Positions 47,295-59,500 of a stretch of 64,000 bases of DNA are shown one piece after another. The DNA is from Aselliscus stoliczkanus. Taxonomy: Eukaryota > Chordata > Mammalia > Chiroptera > Hipposideridae. The translations under genes and the position numbers were made by a program. Each line of letters starts with the position of its first letter. Positions within the stretch are counted from its first letter, which is position 1. The stretch covers positions 63,016,001 to 63,080,000 of the forward strand of contig CM066731.1 in the NCBI GenBank assembly GCA_033961575.1, read 5' to 3'. The notes below the pieces were generated by a model, which saw nothing but the letters and a program-made list of their open reading frames with translations, ran no database searches and was not told the origin of the DNA.

Positions 47295-47411
47295 ATGGCT
47301 CGCATGCAGGATGAGCAGAGAGGGGGCGCTCCCTTGATGGCGGAAGGCAAGTCGGACGCCGAGGTTAAGCTCATTCTGTACCATTGGACGCATTCCTTCA
47401 GCTCTCAAAAG
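47295..47411 (+). CDS. GDAP1: GDAP1 exon 1, coding part
   Basis: 39 codons from ATG 47295 (MARMQDEQRG...) to HSFSSQK, then donor GTAAAG. The frame is open upstream to 47169 but contains no ATG there, so 47295 is the first in-frame Met. It also aligns with the known N-terminus. A second Met lies at codon 4. EVKLILYHWTHSFSSQK begins the thioredoxin-like first strand and helix of the GST-N domain. Confidence 0.97.
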
Positions 47412-50400
47412 GTAAAGGCCTTGGTTTGGGGTTGGGCAGCGCGGATCGGGTTTCAGCACCGGGACAGCTCCCTCTGGGCCTCGCTGGGGCCACACGCTCA
47501 CCTAGAAACAGACCTCCGACACCGTCCTAATCTGGGGGGCGCTCCCTCGACCACAGGGGTGCGCTTTAGTGGGGAGCAGGGAGAATCAGTTGGAGATGGA
47601 AAGGCTATGACCCAGCCACTGGCATTCATGAAATGCAACAAAAAAGCATCACGGTCAGTGTTTGGGATGGAGGCTTTGTCCCCTGGGCCTTGCAGGGTCA
47701 GGCAAGAAGGCAGCGCCTTCGAGCAACTCCATAATCTACAGTTCCTTCTTTCACTCCGTTTTGTTCGCATTCACTCTCTTCCACAAGGCCTAGCACATCT
47801 GTATTTCAGGTTCTTGTCTGGGGAGGACATATAGTTAGGTTTAGAGCACCAAGAAAGTAGTGGTGATGGGGAAGGTGACTGTAAAATGCAGACCGCCGGA
47901 ACCATTGTCCTTACTTAATATCTTTCCGAATTTATAAGAACGAGACACCAGAATATATCTGACTTGTTCATTCTACAATAGGAATACAGTCACACGAGGC
48001 TTAACAACAGGATGCTGAGAAACACATCATTTAGGAGATTTCATTGTTCTGTGAACATCACAGAGTCTACACACACAGACCTAGGTGGTCCAGCCTCCTG
48101 CACACCTGGGATGTGGGGTACAGCCTACTGCTCCTGGGCCACAAGCCTGCACAACAGCACGTTACTGTACAAACAACATGAGCTGAAATCAAGCATAAGA
48201 GAAAAGGATGCAATCAAGAGATGTGGTAAACATGACATGAGGCTACTGCCAGTGTAACACAGCAGGCTGTCTTACAGCAAATATACTCTAAAATAACAAA
48301 TATAGTACAGTACATACATAAACCAGTAACATTGTCATTTATTATCAAGTATTACGCACTGTACATAATTGCAAGTGCTATACTTGTATACGACTGGCAG
48401 TGCAGTAGGTTTGTTTACACCAGCATCACCACAGCACGGGAGTGTTGCTCTAGAATGTCATTAGGCGATAGGCACTTTTCAGCTCCATTATAATCCTATG
48501 GGACCTCTGTCATCTGTGCAGTCTGTCCTTGACATAAAGGTAGTTATGCTGCACGTGACTGTAGTCAGAATGTTGAAAATACTGAAACTCAGGGAAGTGC
48601 AGAAAAGCTGCTTAGTGGTAGCCAGGAGGTCATTTAATTGAAAGCCTGCATGCTCTGTGGTAACCAGTGTGAACTCTTCCAGGTTCGCTTGGTAATTGCT
48701 GAAAAGGCATTGAAGTGCGAGGAACATGATGTAAGTCTGCCCTTGAGTGAGCACAATGAGCCTTGGTTTATGCGTTTGAACTCAACTGGAGAAGTGCCCG
48801 TCCTTATCCACGGGGAAAACATTATTTGTGAGGCCACTCAGATCACTGATTATCTTGAACAGACTTTCCTGGATGGTAATGTTAAGGCTATTTGTGATTT
48901 CTTGGATTTACTTTTACCACAAAATCTATGTGTTTCCTCCCTCCCTTTTTCTCTCCCTCCTTCCTTCCCTCCCTTCCTCTTTCTTTCTTCTTCCTTTTTG
49001 GTTTCATGATGGTGGTTTAGTGATTAAAAACCTTTTCCATTTCCATAAGCACACAAATATATAATAGGTCAATAACATAAATTTTGTCTAAGTCAGTGTA
49101 ACTCCATTTCAAAAAATTTCATGTAAACTAAACACTTTAATGTTGGACCTCTCCTTTTAAATTTACTTTCAAAAGATCCTGCAGGTGTGTGGTTTGTGGG
49201 AGTGATTTACAAGCCTTGACATCAAATTCATAATATTGATTCTAAATGTACACTATGAAAATCAGTTTCATCTGTTCTACCAAATGGTTCCACCTTAAAA
49301 ACAGTAAGTAGGAAAAAGGGGAACAAATTTTAGGCCAAGGGAGAATGTTGCTATACTTTGATTTCCTGGTCCCTGTGACACCTGCATAGTTTGAATTTCA
49401 TATCTTTTGGAAGGAATTCTAGGGTTTACATTTATATAGTGCTTTTAAGTAATAATCACTTATAGCCTGTTTTATATCAGGCATTTTATAATTTGTCTTT
49501 TATTTAATCTTCAAAGAAGCCATCTGAGACAGTCCTGGTAAACCAGTTGTTCCCATGTTGTGCATGAAGAAAAACAGAGGGGTCCCCTAAGGTAACATCT
49601 CTTCTGTGGCAGGATAGGGCTGGGGTACAAGTCTGTCAACTCCAGACATTCCTATCACACTGACCGTCTCCCACAGTCATTGTCACTGATACCTTGTCTG
49701 GCTTGTTCTTAATGACAACCCTTTGAGGTGAACTGTCGCTTCACAGCTGATTACACAGCTGATCCCTGGCAGGACTGAGAGCAGAACACAGGAATCTTAG
49801 CGTTCAGTTGAGTAGAAGCTACGTGAAATCCAGTTACTCTTCCTCTGCCCCAGTTATATGGATATTAACTGGGCAGATTAAAACCAGAATAGAACCCCAA
49901 ATTACTGGACGCTGAGAAAGGAAACTGGCCAAAAAAAATTAAAATTGCTGATTGTACTATTTCAAAATGAAAATAGATATGAGATCTACACACGGGAGGG
50001 ACCCCAGAATTATATGAGCAATGGGCTACCTCTGTTCTTAATCCAAGTGTGTACTTTCCTAGGATTCTGATTGGAGGTTTCATTAGGGGTGGCCATTGAT
50101 CTGAACCAAAGAATTTAATGTAACTGCTTTCTCCTTCACCATCACTTGCTATCCCTTCTATAAACTGGGAACTGTACTGAAAATGGCAGCTAATTGATTT
50201 AACACAATTTTTCTTAATGTTGAGCTTTTTGGAAATGGACAAGTCTGTTAAGTAATAATTTGTATTTCATGGGAGAAATGATTATAGTAATGTGAATAAA
50301 ACAAAATAATTGTATAAGAATTCTATTTTAAATAATAAAAAGCTTTAAAAAGATACAGTAAATGGAAAACCCTATTTAAATCTTTTGTTAACATCCTTTC

Positions 50401-53400
50401 AATTACTGCTACCATTCTCCTCCTCCTCCTCTTTGCCTCCTTACGTTGTTTCTCCTGAGATATTCAGTAATATGAAATATTTTACTTTATAACATAGCAA
50501 TGTTGGGCCAGCCAAGTGGCGCAGTGGTTAAGCACTGGCTTGGGAAGCCAGCAGCCCTGATTCAGGTCCCGCATACGAGGGCCAGTGACACTGCTCTCAA
50601 AAAAAAAAAAAAAAAAGTATAACAGCAATGTTAATGCTTATCAGCCATTCTTAAAATTTTCCTTAGGTGCTTCCCTTTTCTTTGACTGATGGTATAATAA
50701 CAAAACTGAAGCACATTGAGTCCAGCTCAAACAAGGGAAATGCTAAGTTCTCCTTATTACTATTTATTGAACCATAAGAGAGGGCATTGTTAAGATGAAA
50801 ATATGGAAACTGAGGACTTTAATTATGGTTGTACCAATGGAAGAAGTAAGTATTGAAGAATCCTAGCTTTTAGTCTGAAACTGTCCCTAACTTGCCACAT
50901 ATCCATGGTGACTTGACTTCTCTGTTTGTCCTCTTGGATTATGTGGTACAGTTTTCTCAATTGCAGAGATAAAGCAAGTCCAATTGGTTCTTATTTTACT
51001 CATTCTTCTTTCCTAGAAGTGTAGGCATTCGATTGGATAGGGTTGATAAAAAATTAAGATTAAGGGACCTAAAATCCACGGAAAATATAAAGACAGCAAG
51101 AGAACAATTAGTTACATAAATGAAGGCTAGTCTAGTCTACAGATGAAGTGTACCCCAAAGTATTAAATAAAAACAAACGTGTCATCACAATTATGATTAA
51201 GATACTTTATATTTATCATTAGGAATTCATGGAATTTAGGAAAAGAGCCAGAAAAGAGACGGACAAGTGTTATCCCGTTGTCAAGGAGCGGGAGAGAGGA
51301 ATTCTACTAATCCTGGCTGCCTAAAGCGTGTTCCAGTGATGAGCAGCACTGGTATCACTGGGACCTTGTTAGAAATGCAGAATCCCAAACTCTACAGCAG
51401 GCATCTTGAATGAGAAACTGCGTTTTAACAAGATCTTTAAGTGATTTATATATACATTAAGTGTGAGAAGCACTGCTACAAAATTAATGTGCATTAAGTA
51501 ATTGTTTAAGCTTTACATAGTGCTATAAATTACTGTCTTTAAGTGTAGTAGAGTTCTAGAATGGATTGTCGAAAAAAATGTATATGTAATTTTTTATTTT
51601 CTCAGTTAAAAGGAACCAGTTTGAGCTTTACGTAACTGGAGAATGTCATGAACTGAAACTGAAAAAAAGTCTATTTGCCAGAGATGATTCTACATATAGT
51701 GTATTTATGATTACTGCACATGATGCCCTTGGAATAATGCACATTTTCAGATGAACAAACCACCATATTGAAGAATATTCATTTTAGATTTCTTATAGCA
51801 GTTTGTCCCTTTAGCTATAGACTCTTATTTTACTTATCCTGTAATAATTTTATCACACTTTAATGATTTCAATTGCTTGTAGACCACTGTAAGCACCAGG
51901 AGATCACAGTGTCTGTCTCATTAACAGTTGTATTCCCAAAGCCTCATACTATTAAAGAATGTTCTTCAATAAGAGCTTAATAAATACATTTGAATGACTA
52001 AAATGAATGAATTATTGAAAATAGAGGTCAACCTGGACAGAGAATTTTACTGGTGTCCTTACAGGCTTATATTCTCTGACATGAACCTAATGAGTCTATA
52101 AATGACTTGAATAAAGACAGCAGAAACTCTGTTACATTTGTGGATGACAGAAAGGCTGGGATCGTTAAAATGATGGCTAGTTTATGAAATGTTTCTAATG
52201 GAACAATAAAATGGAAATATAACTAAGTTAAAGTTTAACGAGGATGAATGTAGTACGTGAATTTTTAAAAATCAGCTGCATTAATGAAGGGTGGGAGGCC
52301 TGGCTTGCTAATACGTTACCTATAACAGTCAATAATACAACAAAAAGGCCAGTGTGATCTCAGATTGTTTCAAAAGCACATGGTGAATTGTAACCCACTA
52401 TGTTCTGAACTGGTCAGAACATGTAGCATTTTGTCTAATTATAGGTGGAACTTTGGGAAACCTTGACAAATCAGAATGAATAAGTGAATGGATTTCATGA
52501 GGTGTACAGTTGCCCAAGGTTAGAATAGGAGACTTTAATTAAGTGTATTCATCCATCTAAAGAACAAAGTGTAGAGAACTGGTATCTCTTTTGCTGTCAC
52601 TATTCCTTACCACTTTTAGCTTCAGGCTATAATTTAATTGTTCCAGTTGCTTGATGCTTATTATCTTATATACTAATGCCATCACTAAGTGATCTAAGTA
52701 AAATAAAAAATTAGCAAAGGGAGAGAGTTACAAATGAAGTCTAATCTGTCTCCACTGAGCTAATGAGAAAGACCCAAAAGTTATTCAAATAGACCTCAGG
52801 GCAGTCTTTCTTGAAAACAAAGCATAATAATGCCTCCTTTATCCCCCATCACTGGGGAATGCAGAAAATCAAAGTAGTGAATTTAATAAGATAATGGAAG
52901 TTTATGCCTTTAAGCCCTTGAATTCTTTTTATTTTTTTGCTATTGGAGAAACTGATTGTAATTAAAAAAAAAAAAAAAATGGCTCAGGGCCATTGTTATC
53001 CTAACTAGCAATAGGGAGACTTGAGAGCTATTTGTCCCCAATAAATGGCTGCAGAATGCTTTTATGGTTTCCTTCTGATTTTGTGTAAAACAAACAAACA
53101 AATTTCTTTTGTTTTCTCTTCTTGTTGTTTATCACAATTTTCTGCTTTATGTCTATCTGCCTGTTTCTAATTTGCTGCCTAAGCTTAGGTGCAATAATAC
53201 TAGACATGCCTTGTTTCCTACTCAGTTCTTCTGAGAAGTCAGGTTTTATGCCAACCTATTTATTTATTCATATTTATTCTTCCCATTGAATCACTAATCC
53301 TGGCTTCCACTACCGCAGCCCCATTCCCCGATGCTGGGAACTGTTCTCATTGCCGGCTTCTTAAAAAGTCCCCCATTCCGTGTTCTGTCCTTGCAAGTAT

Positions 53401-53438
53401 TCTATTGCTTGTACTCCTGACTGTGGTACAATTCCAAG

Positions 53439-53506
<68 letters not shown>

Positions 53507-56500
53507 AGTATTATTGACCTTTAACAAATAGTCAGATATTTCTCCAGCAAAATGGGTTTGTTCAGGAACAAAAAAGAATGGCAATTTGGGACATGTGGTC
53601 TAATGGTGAACCACCTGCAGATCCAAAGAAACAAATGAGAGGAAAGCTCTTATAGGAACTCGGGAGGGACTGTTGTAAAGGAAGAATCCATTGGAGGAAA
53701 CTGAACGTTTGAAGTATAGAGACTTCTCATTGGCTGAGTTATGGCAGCCTCTCATTGGCTGAGCTGTTACTGGGCAAAGGAGGAACCTTCCTCCTGCTGA
53801 GGTAGTGAAGTAGTGTCACTTCCTGTAGGAGATGCAAGGTTTCTTTGGGGGCCAATAGTGAACACTGAGTGACATGAAAGGGAGAAGTCTCTCATCTAGT
53901 CTCCTCACTCCAATTAAATGAGGATTCACAGTATTATACAAAGATGGAAGGACTGGAAAATAAAATAGGACAAGAGTGGGAGGGAAGATCTTCTGTCGAG
54001 TTCAAAGGAAAGTGCCAGTTGTCTTTGGAAGATTGTTTCGAGAGGCAGGGGACACTGTTGTGTTCTGGTGAGAGGAGGAGGATGGCAGCACGTTGCATGT
54101 GTGAAACTGGACATGGCTTCTGGAGAGAGAGACTAGAAGAGAACCTGGGTTCCCGTGCGTGTCTTATGCTCTGACAGAGTGTTTAGGAAACAGTTATATA
54201 GCAATGGTGCACTCCGTAGAAGAACATCATTTTAATGGATTTAAACATGGTCCTCCTTGGAAGAACTCAGGTTTGGCCAGATGGAAGGTCCCCAGAAACC
54301 AGTCAGATGCTGTTTTTCCTGATCTCATTGACTTTCCCAGGGATGAAGTGGTATGCTCTTTGGGCAACAACCTCAGGCCTGGCACGAGAGGGCAGCAGGG
54401 CGAGTCATCATGAATATCACCATTTGGGAAGCATTTAAAAATGCTGAACTATTTATAGAATTAATTTGAGGTTCCTAGACTCCTAAAACAGTGGTCTTAA
54501 ACTTTTTGGCTTCAGGACCCTTTTGTCTTAAAAATGATTGAGGATGCCTGGGAGCTTTTGTTTATGTGGACCATATCTATCAATATTTACCATATAGAAA
54601 TTAAAGCAGAGAAAAATTTAAAACACAAGAACACACAAGCACACATCCCACTAAGTGACACGGAGGATTCTGGACAACTCTGCTATATGCTGTAGAGAGA
54701 AGAGTGAAAAAGCTATTAACATGTTAGTATGCTTATGGAAATAGCTTTGACTCTGGAGAGCTGCTGAGAGTGTCTTAAGGAAGCTCAGGGGTTCTCAGAC
54801 CACACTTCTGAAAACTGTTGCTCTTAGTGGCCTATGGATAGAATTCAGGAGATGTGAGATCTTAGGGGGAAAAAATTGTCTCTTACTTTCACTAATTTCC
54901 AACAGACATTTCCTGTTATTACTAATATATGCATAATCCACAGCAATATCAGGAGTGCCTACGACTTTGTTCCCAGTAGAAATCACAGGTGTGTTTATAG
55001 CATATCAGATTATTACAGGCATCTTAAAATATCATTTATGCTCATCACTACTTTGAAATTATGGTAGACCTGCTGCTAGATCTTGTAAATGTACTTATAA
55101 ATAGGCATCCATGTTAGTATTTTGTCATTGAAAATTACTTCGATAATGCTATTTTAATATAATTTCCCATGCAATCCTGTCTTGTATCTTACGCATTTAA
55201 GAACAATATTTTACGAACAGGTCAGTGGTACACAAAGGTTAAGAATGCTTTAGCATTTCAAGGACCTTAGAAGGCCAACAGCATGTTGTCTTCATGGAAG
55301 TGTCTACCAGGCATGGGTTAGAATCCTGGTGATAGGCAGAGACCATGAAAGGTCAGTGAGGAAGTGTGCTGTCATTGGGTGAACCCACTTTGACACGCAG
55401 TATGTAGCTGACACGTCATTCTTGATTATTCTAGTGCAGCCTTCAGAACTGGACTCCTAGTAGGGAGTTAGACATTTGCTGACTGCTTTGATGAGTAATC
55501 TATCGTCTTGTTTCCTTAGAGTCAGAAATAGACTGTTGGCTTAAAAAGCTTGTCCTGCTTGGTCTGGCATTATGAAATCTTGCCTGAAATGCCCCACAAG
55601 CAACTCTGAATTGGCAATACTTACTAATGAGTATGCAGTGCTCAGAAGGATTCTAAATTAAACAAATAACCCAAACTAAGACATAATTCAATAAAATTAA
55701 GGCTGTTATTTTCATTTGTTGGAATAAGCTAGTTGGCATTTTTCAGGGACAGTCTGAGAGTCAGAAGTGGGAGTGATTGTGAAGGGACCTTTGGGTCATG
55801 TGATTCATCTTGGACAGTCTCTGAACAATAGACCTTCTGGAGATGCAATGAAACAGAGCACTGTATTTGGAGTGAGATGACTTTAGTTCTTGTTCTGCCT
55901 CTAATTCATGATGGGATCTTGGGAGAACTTCTTAGCTTTTCATGTCCTTATCCTCAGAGCTTCTGCAGCTCAAATACAGTAGACTCCCTTAGCCTTGAGA
56001 GATACCTTCCAAGACCAACAGTGGATGCCTGAAACCGTGAGTAATGCTGAATCTGATATAAAGTACGCTTTTACCTATTACCTGTGATAATGTTTTAAGA
56101 TTATAATTTATAACTTAGTTGATTTATAAATTAGGCACAGTAAGAGATTAACAGCAATAACTAACAGTTATAACAATACATTGTGATAAAAGTTCTGTGA
56201 ATGGTTTTGGGGCCATTATGAAATAGAATAAGGGTGACTTGAACACATGCACTGTGATACTGCGGCAGTCGATCTGATAACCAAGACAGCCACTACATGA
56301 CTAATGGGCGGGGACAGCACAAGATTTCATCGCACTACTCAGAACAGCATGCAATTTAAAACTTAATGTTTCTGGAACTTTTCATTTAATATTTTCAGAC
56401 TGCTATTGAACGTGGGTAACTGAAACCACGGAAAGCAAAACCATGGACACCGGCTGTACTATGTTCTATAATAACTAGAAATTTGGGAATAGGTTTATTA

Positions 56501-59500
56501 ATTCATCCATTAGTTAAAACTGATTGCACACCTATGATGAGCCAAACATTATATTAGGTACTGGGTGTGCAACAGAGAATACTGTCCCTGCCCTCAAGGA
56601 AACTATAGCCTAGACTTTAACCAGCAAATGAGGATTTATGTGGAGTCCACTTTCCAGAGATAAAATATCTGCTATTCTATGAAGATTGTCCTTTCACATT
56701 CACGTAGCATCTACAGGGTCACTCTTGGTATTAACTGGAACCTAGAAGAGAATAGTCCCTGATTCTCTTCCTATAATGACCTGTCATTCGCTTACCCAAC
56801 CTTTACCGAGGGTCTAAAATGTTTGAGGCTCTATGCTAGACTGTGGATCACAGATTCCTTGCTCTGAAGGGGTCTGCGGGGCAAAAAAACACCAACAATT
56901 TAGGTAATAAGGGCTCCAACGGAGTGTGGACAAGGTACTGTGCGTGCACAGAGGAAGGAACGCTGGAGCCAGTCACATGCTGGCTTTTTAGGAGGTCAGG
57001 AGCTGCTTGGTGGAGGAGCTGAGCTGGCATAAATAACTAGACCTTGAGGGCTGAGTTGCAGTTTGTAAGGTGGAGAAGTGAGAAAAAGCCTGTGTGATCA
57101 CGCTTCGGGATCTGGTCTGGTACATCAGGCCGTTTCTGGTTTTCAATGTCTGGGCTGGGGAGGTATCTTTTAAATGCTTTAATATGATGTTGAAAATGTT
57201 GATGATGAGGTAATTGAGGTTTTGGATGTAACGCTTCAATGGTAACTTTCCCTTCAATGTTTGTGTATGTGTCTCTGTGTGTGTTCACTTCAGAAAAAAC
57301 ACCCAGGTTAATGCCCGATAAAGGAAGCATGTATTACCCACGGGTACAGCACTATCGAGAGTTGCTCGACTCCCTGCCAATGGATGCCTACACGCATGGC
57401 TGCATTTTACATCCGGAGCTAACTGTGGACTCCATGATCCCAGCTTATGCAACAACAAGGATTCGCAGTACGTAAAAATCGTAAAGATCTGGAATTCTGT
57501 ATTGAGTGTCTTTCAGTTCATTGTGAGTCCTAGCACATCTCATGGTCAGTGAGAGAAGATGGGCCGGAGCTGCTGACTGTGTTTCATGGACACACAGGTT
57601 AAGGGTTGATGGATGCACCAGTCAGATTAGCCTATACTTCAGCTGCTCAGCTGGACATTTAGTGTCTGTATAGGGCCTGATTTTCCAGCCCTTGGCTTTG
57701 AAAAGCCAAGTGTGGCTAAAACTCAGGAGAGGGGCCTCTGGAAAAAGTAAAGACCATCACATGTTCTCATGGACAGATGAACTGGGGATCAGGAAAGCTG
57801 GGATCTGCTGGGGATTATAGGCAACCAAGTTGACATTTCTGGTCCTTTGCTGTTCATTATGGGAAGGAGCTGAACTACAGGCCATCTAACCATTCCTACG
57901 CCTCTGAATTCAGTGACTGGGGGTTTACAGAGGTGACATCTAGCTCTCTCCTTTCCTCCTGCCCTGAGGACAGAAGAGGGTCAGTGCACAAGGTGCGGAG
58001 CAGTAGGAGCTGTGCTCTATGGCCAGGAAGCTGGGTCAGGAAGGTCAGGGAGGATGGCTGTGGTCAGACTCGGGATGTGTGACTGGGAGCACAGCAAACC
58101 TAGGGCTTCTAAATCCAGAAACTACCTGCTTTCCAACATGCCATGCCTCACCTTTATCATTCCCTTTCTTATGTTCCTTTTCTTTTTGGTGCTTCTTCTC
58201 TTCCCCTCTTTCTTCCCTCCCCTCCTCTTTTGTTTTGCTCCTTTTGTTCTTCCTCTTTTTCTTCCTTGTGTATGACTTGAAACAAGTGTACTGACAGATA
58301 CAATTCTGTCACCTAGAGTTAATGTATTTTATAAAATAAAGCCTTTTCCATCCCTTCATACAGAAGTTCATTATAGAAAGCCTGAAAGGTACTGACAGGT
58401 AGATCAGCTCCCCCGCACTGAGCAAGGGCTGGGCCTTTCCCTAAGTGCTTTCAATTTAATCCTCACCCTGTGCGCAGGTAGCCCAACAGCCCCTTTTCAC
58501 AGGTGAGGAAACTGAGGCACAGAGAGGGGAAGGCAGAGCTGGAGGCAGGGCATAAACCCCAGAACTCAGCCTCTTACCATCAAGTTTTCCCGCTTCTCCT
58601 TCTCTCTTACATAGAAGGGAGGAGATAAATTCTGTTTGAAAATTGATTTCGTTATCAGGCCAAATTGGTAACACGGAGTCTGAGCTGAAGAAACTTGCCG
58701 AAGAAAACCCCGATTTACAAGAGGCATACATTGCAAAGCAGAAGCGACTTAAAGTAAGTACACCAGCTGCCCTCAGCTGACATCCACCGTCTCTATTAGA
58801 TGTTCCATATTTTGCAAAGTATCACTACTTTTAGAACATCTATTAAGTATCGCAAGTCACCAGTGCACAGATTACCTTTTGCTTCTGTGGTGCTTTTAGA
58901 AAGATTTTTTCTTTATTAGGTTTGGTAGTGAAACCTAATGACTGCTACTTAAAAAGCAGACACTGCGCATGCTGGTTGCCAAGGAAAGTTACAAAACATA
59001 AAAGCAAGTTAATAAAATACTCTAGGAATCTGTAATTTCAAGTGCTCGGCCATGTTAAGGCCCAGCCTGACCTCTCTCGATGGCTTGTCTGCCTCCTAAG
59101 GGGCTTTGCTTCATCAGTTCTGCCTGGCCCTCCTCTCTCTTTGATTCTTTCCCCACAGCCCAGCAAAGCGTGCAAGCCTCTCCCATATTAAAAATGTAGC
59201 AAATGCCAACACTCCCAGCCTCCCTCAACTTCCCATCTTCCTTTATCTTATCTTAGCCAAACGAAACACCCGCGCACACTGCACTCCTTACTGCCTACTC
59301 GCTCTCTACTTCACTGCATTTGTTGCTGAGTTGGGCACGAGAGGAGACTCTTTGTAGCTCTCAGGTTCTTTGACCTCGCTGGTCATCTGGTCCCCCAGGA
59401 GTGACCAGTGAGCAGCGGGTGTGGCCCTTGGGTATTTTCACAGCTGGGGCATCTCCCCCAAACTCTACTTTTGCTTTAATGAAGTTAGTCCACTTTTCAT

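Larger units (their letters stand above)
48876..57293 (+). other. GDAP1: GDAP1 intron 2
   Basis: 8.4 kb, the largest intron. It holds a polypyrimidine tract right after exon 2, MIR and L2 ends, a SINE (50.5 kb), MER5-like and Charlie-like hAT relics, a (TA)n run at 53.4 kb and a MER44/Tigger7-like element (56.0 kb). Stretches 49.9-50.5, 50.7-51.3, 52.0-53.4 and 54.9-55.9 kb show nothing I can classify. Confidence 0.95.
57468..58658 (+). other. GDAP1: GDAP1 intron 3
   Basis: 1191 bp, GT-AG. Contains a polypyrimidine-rich block (about 58140-58270) and a MIR fragment (58420-58580). The rest is unclassified. Confidence 0.95.
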
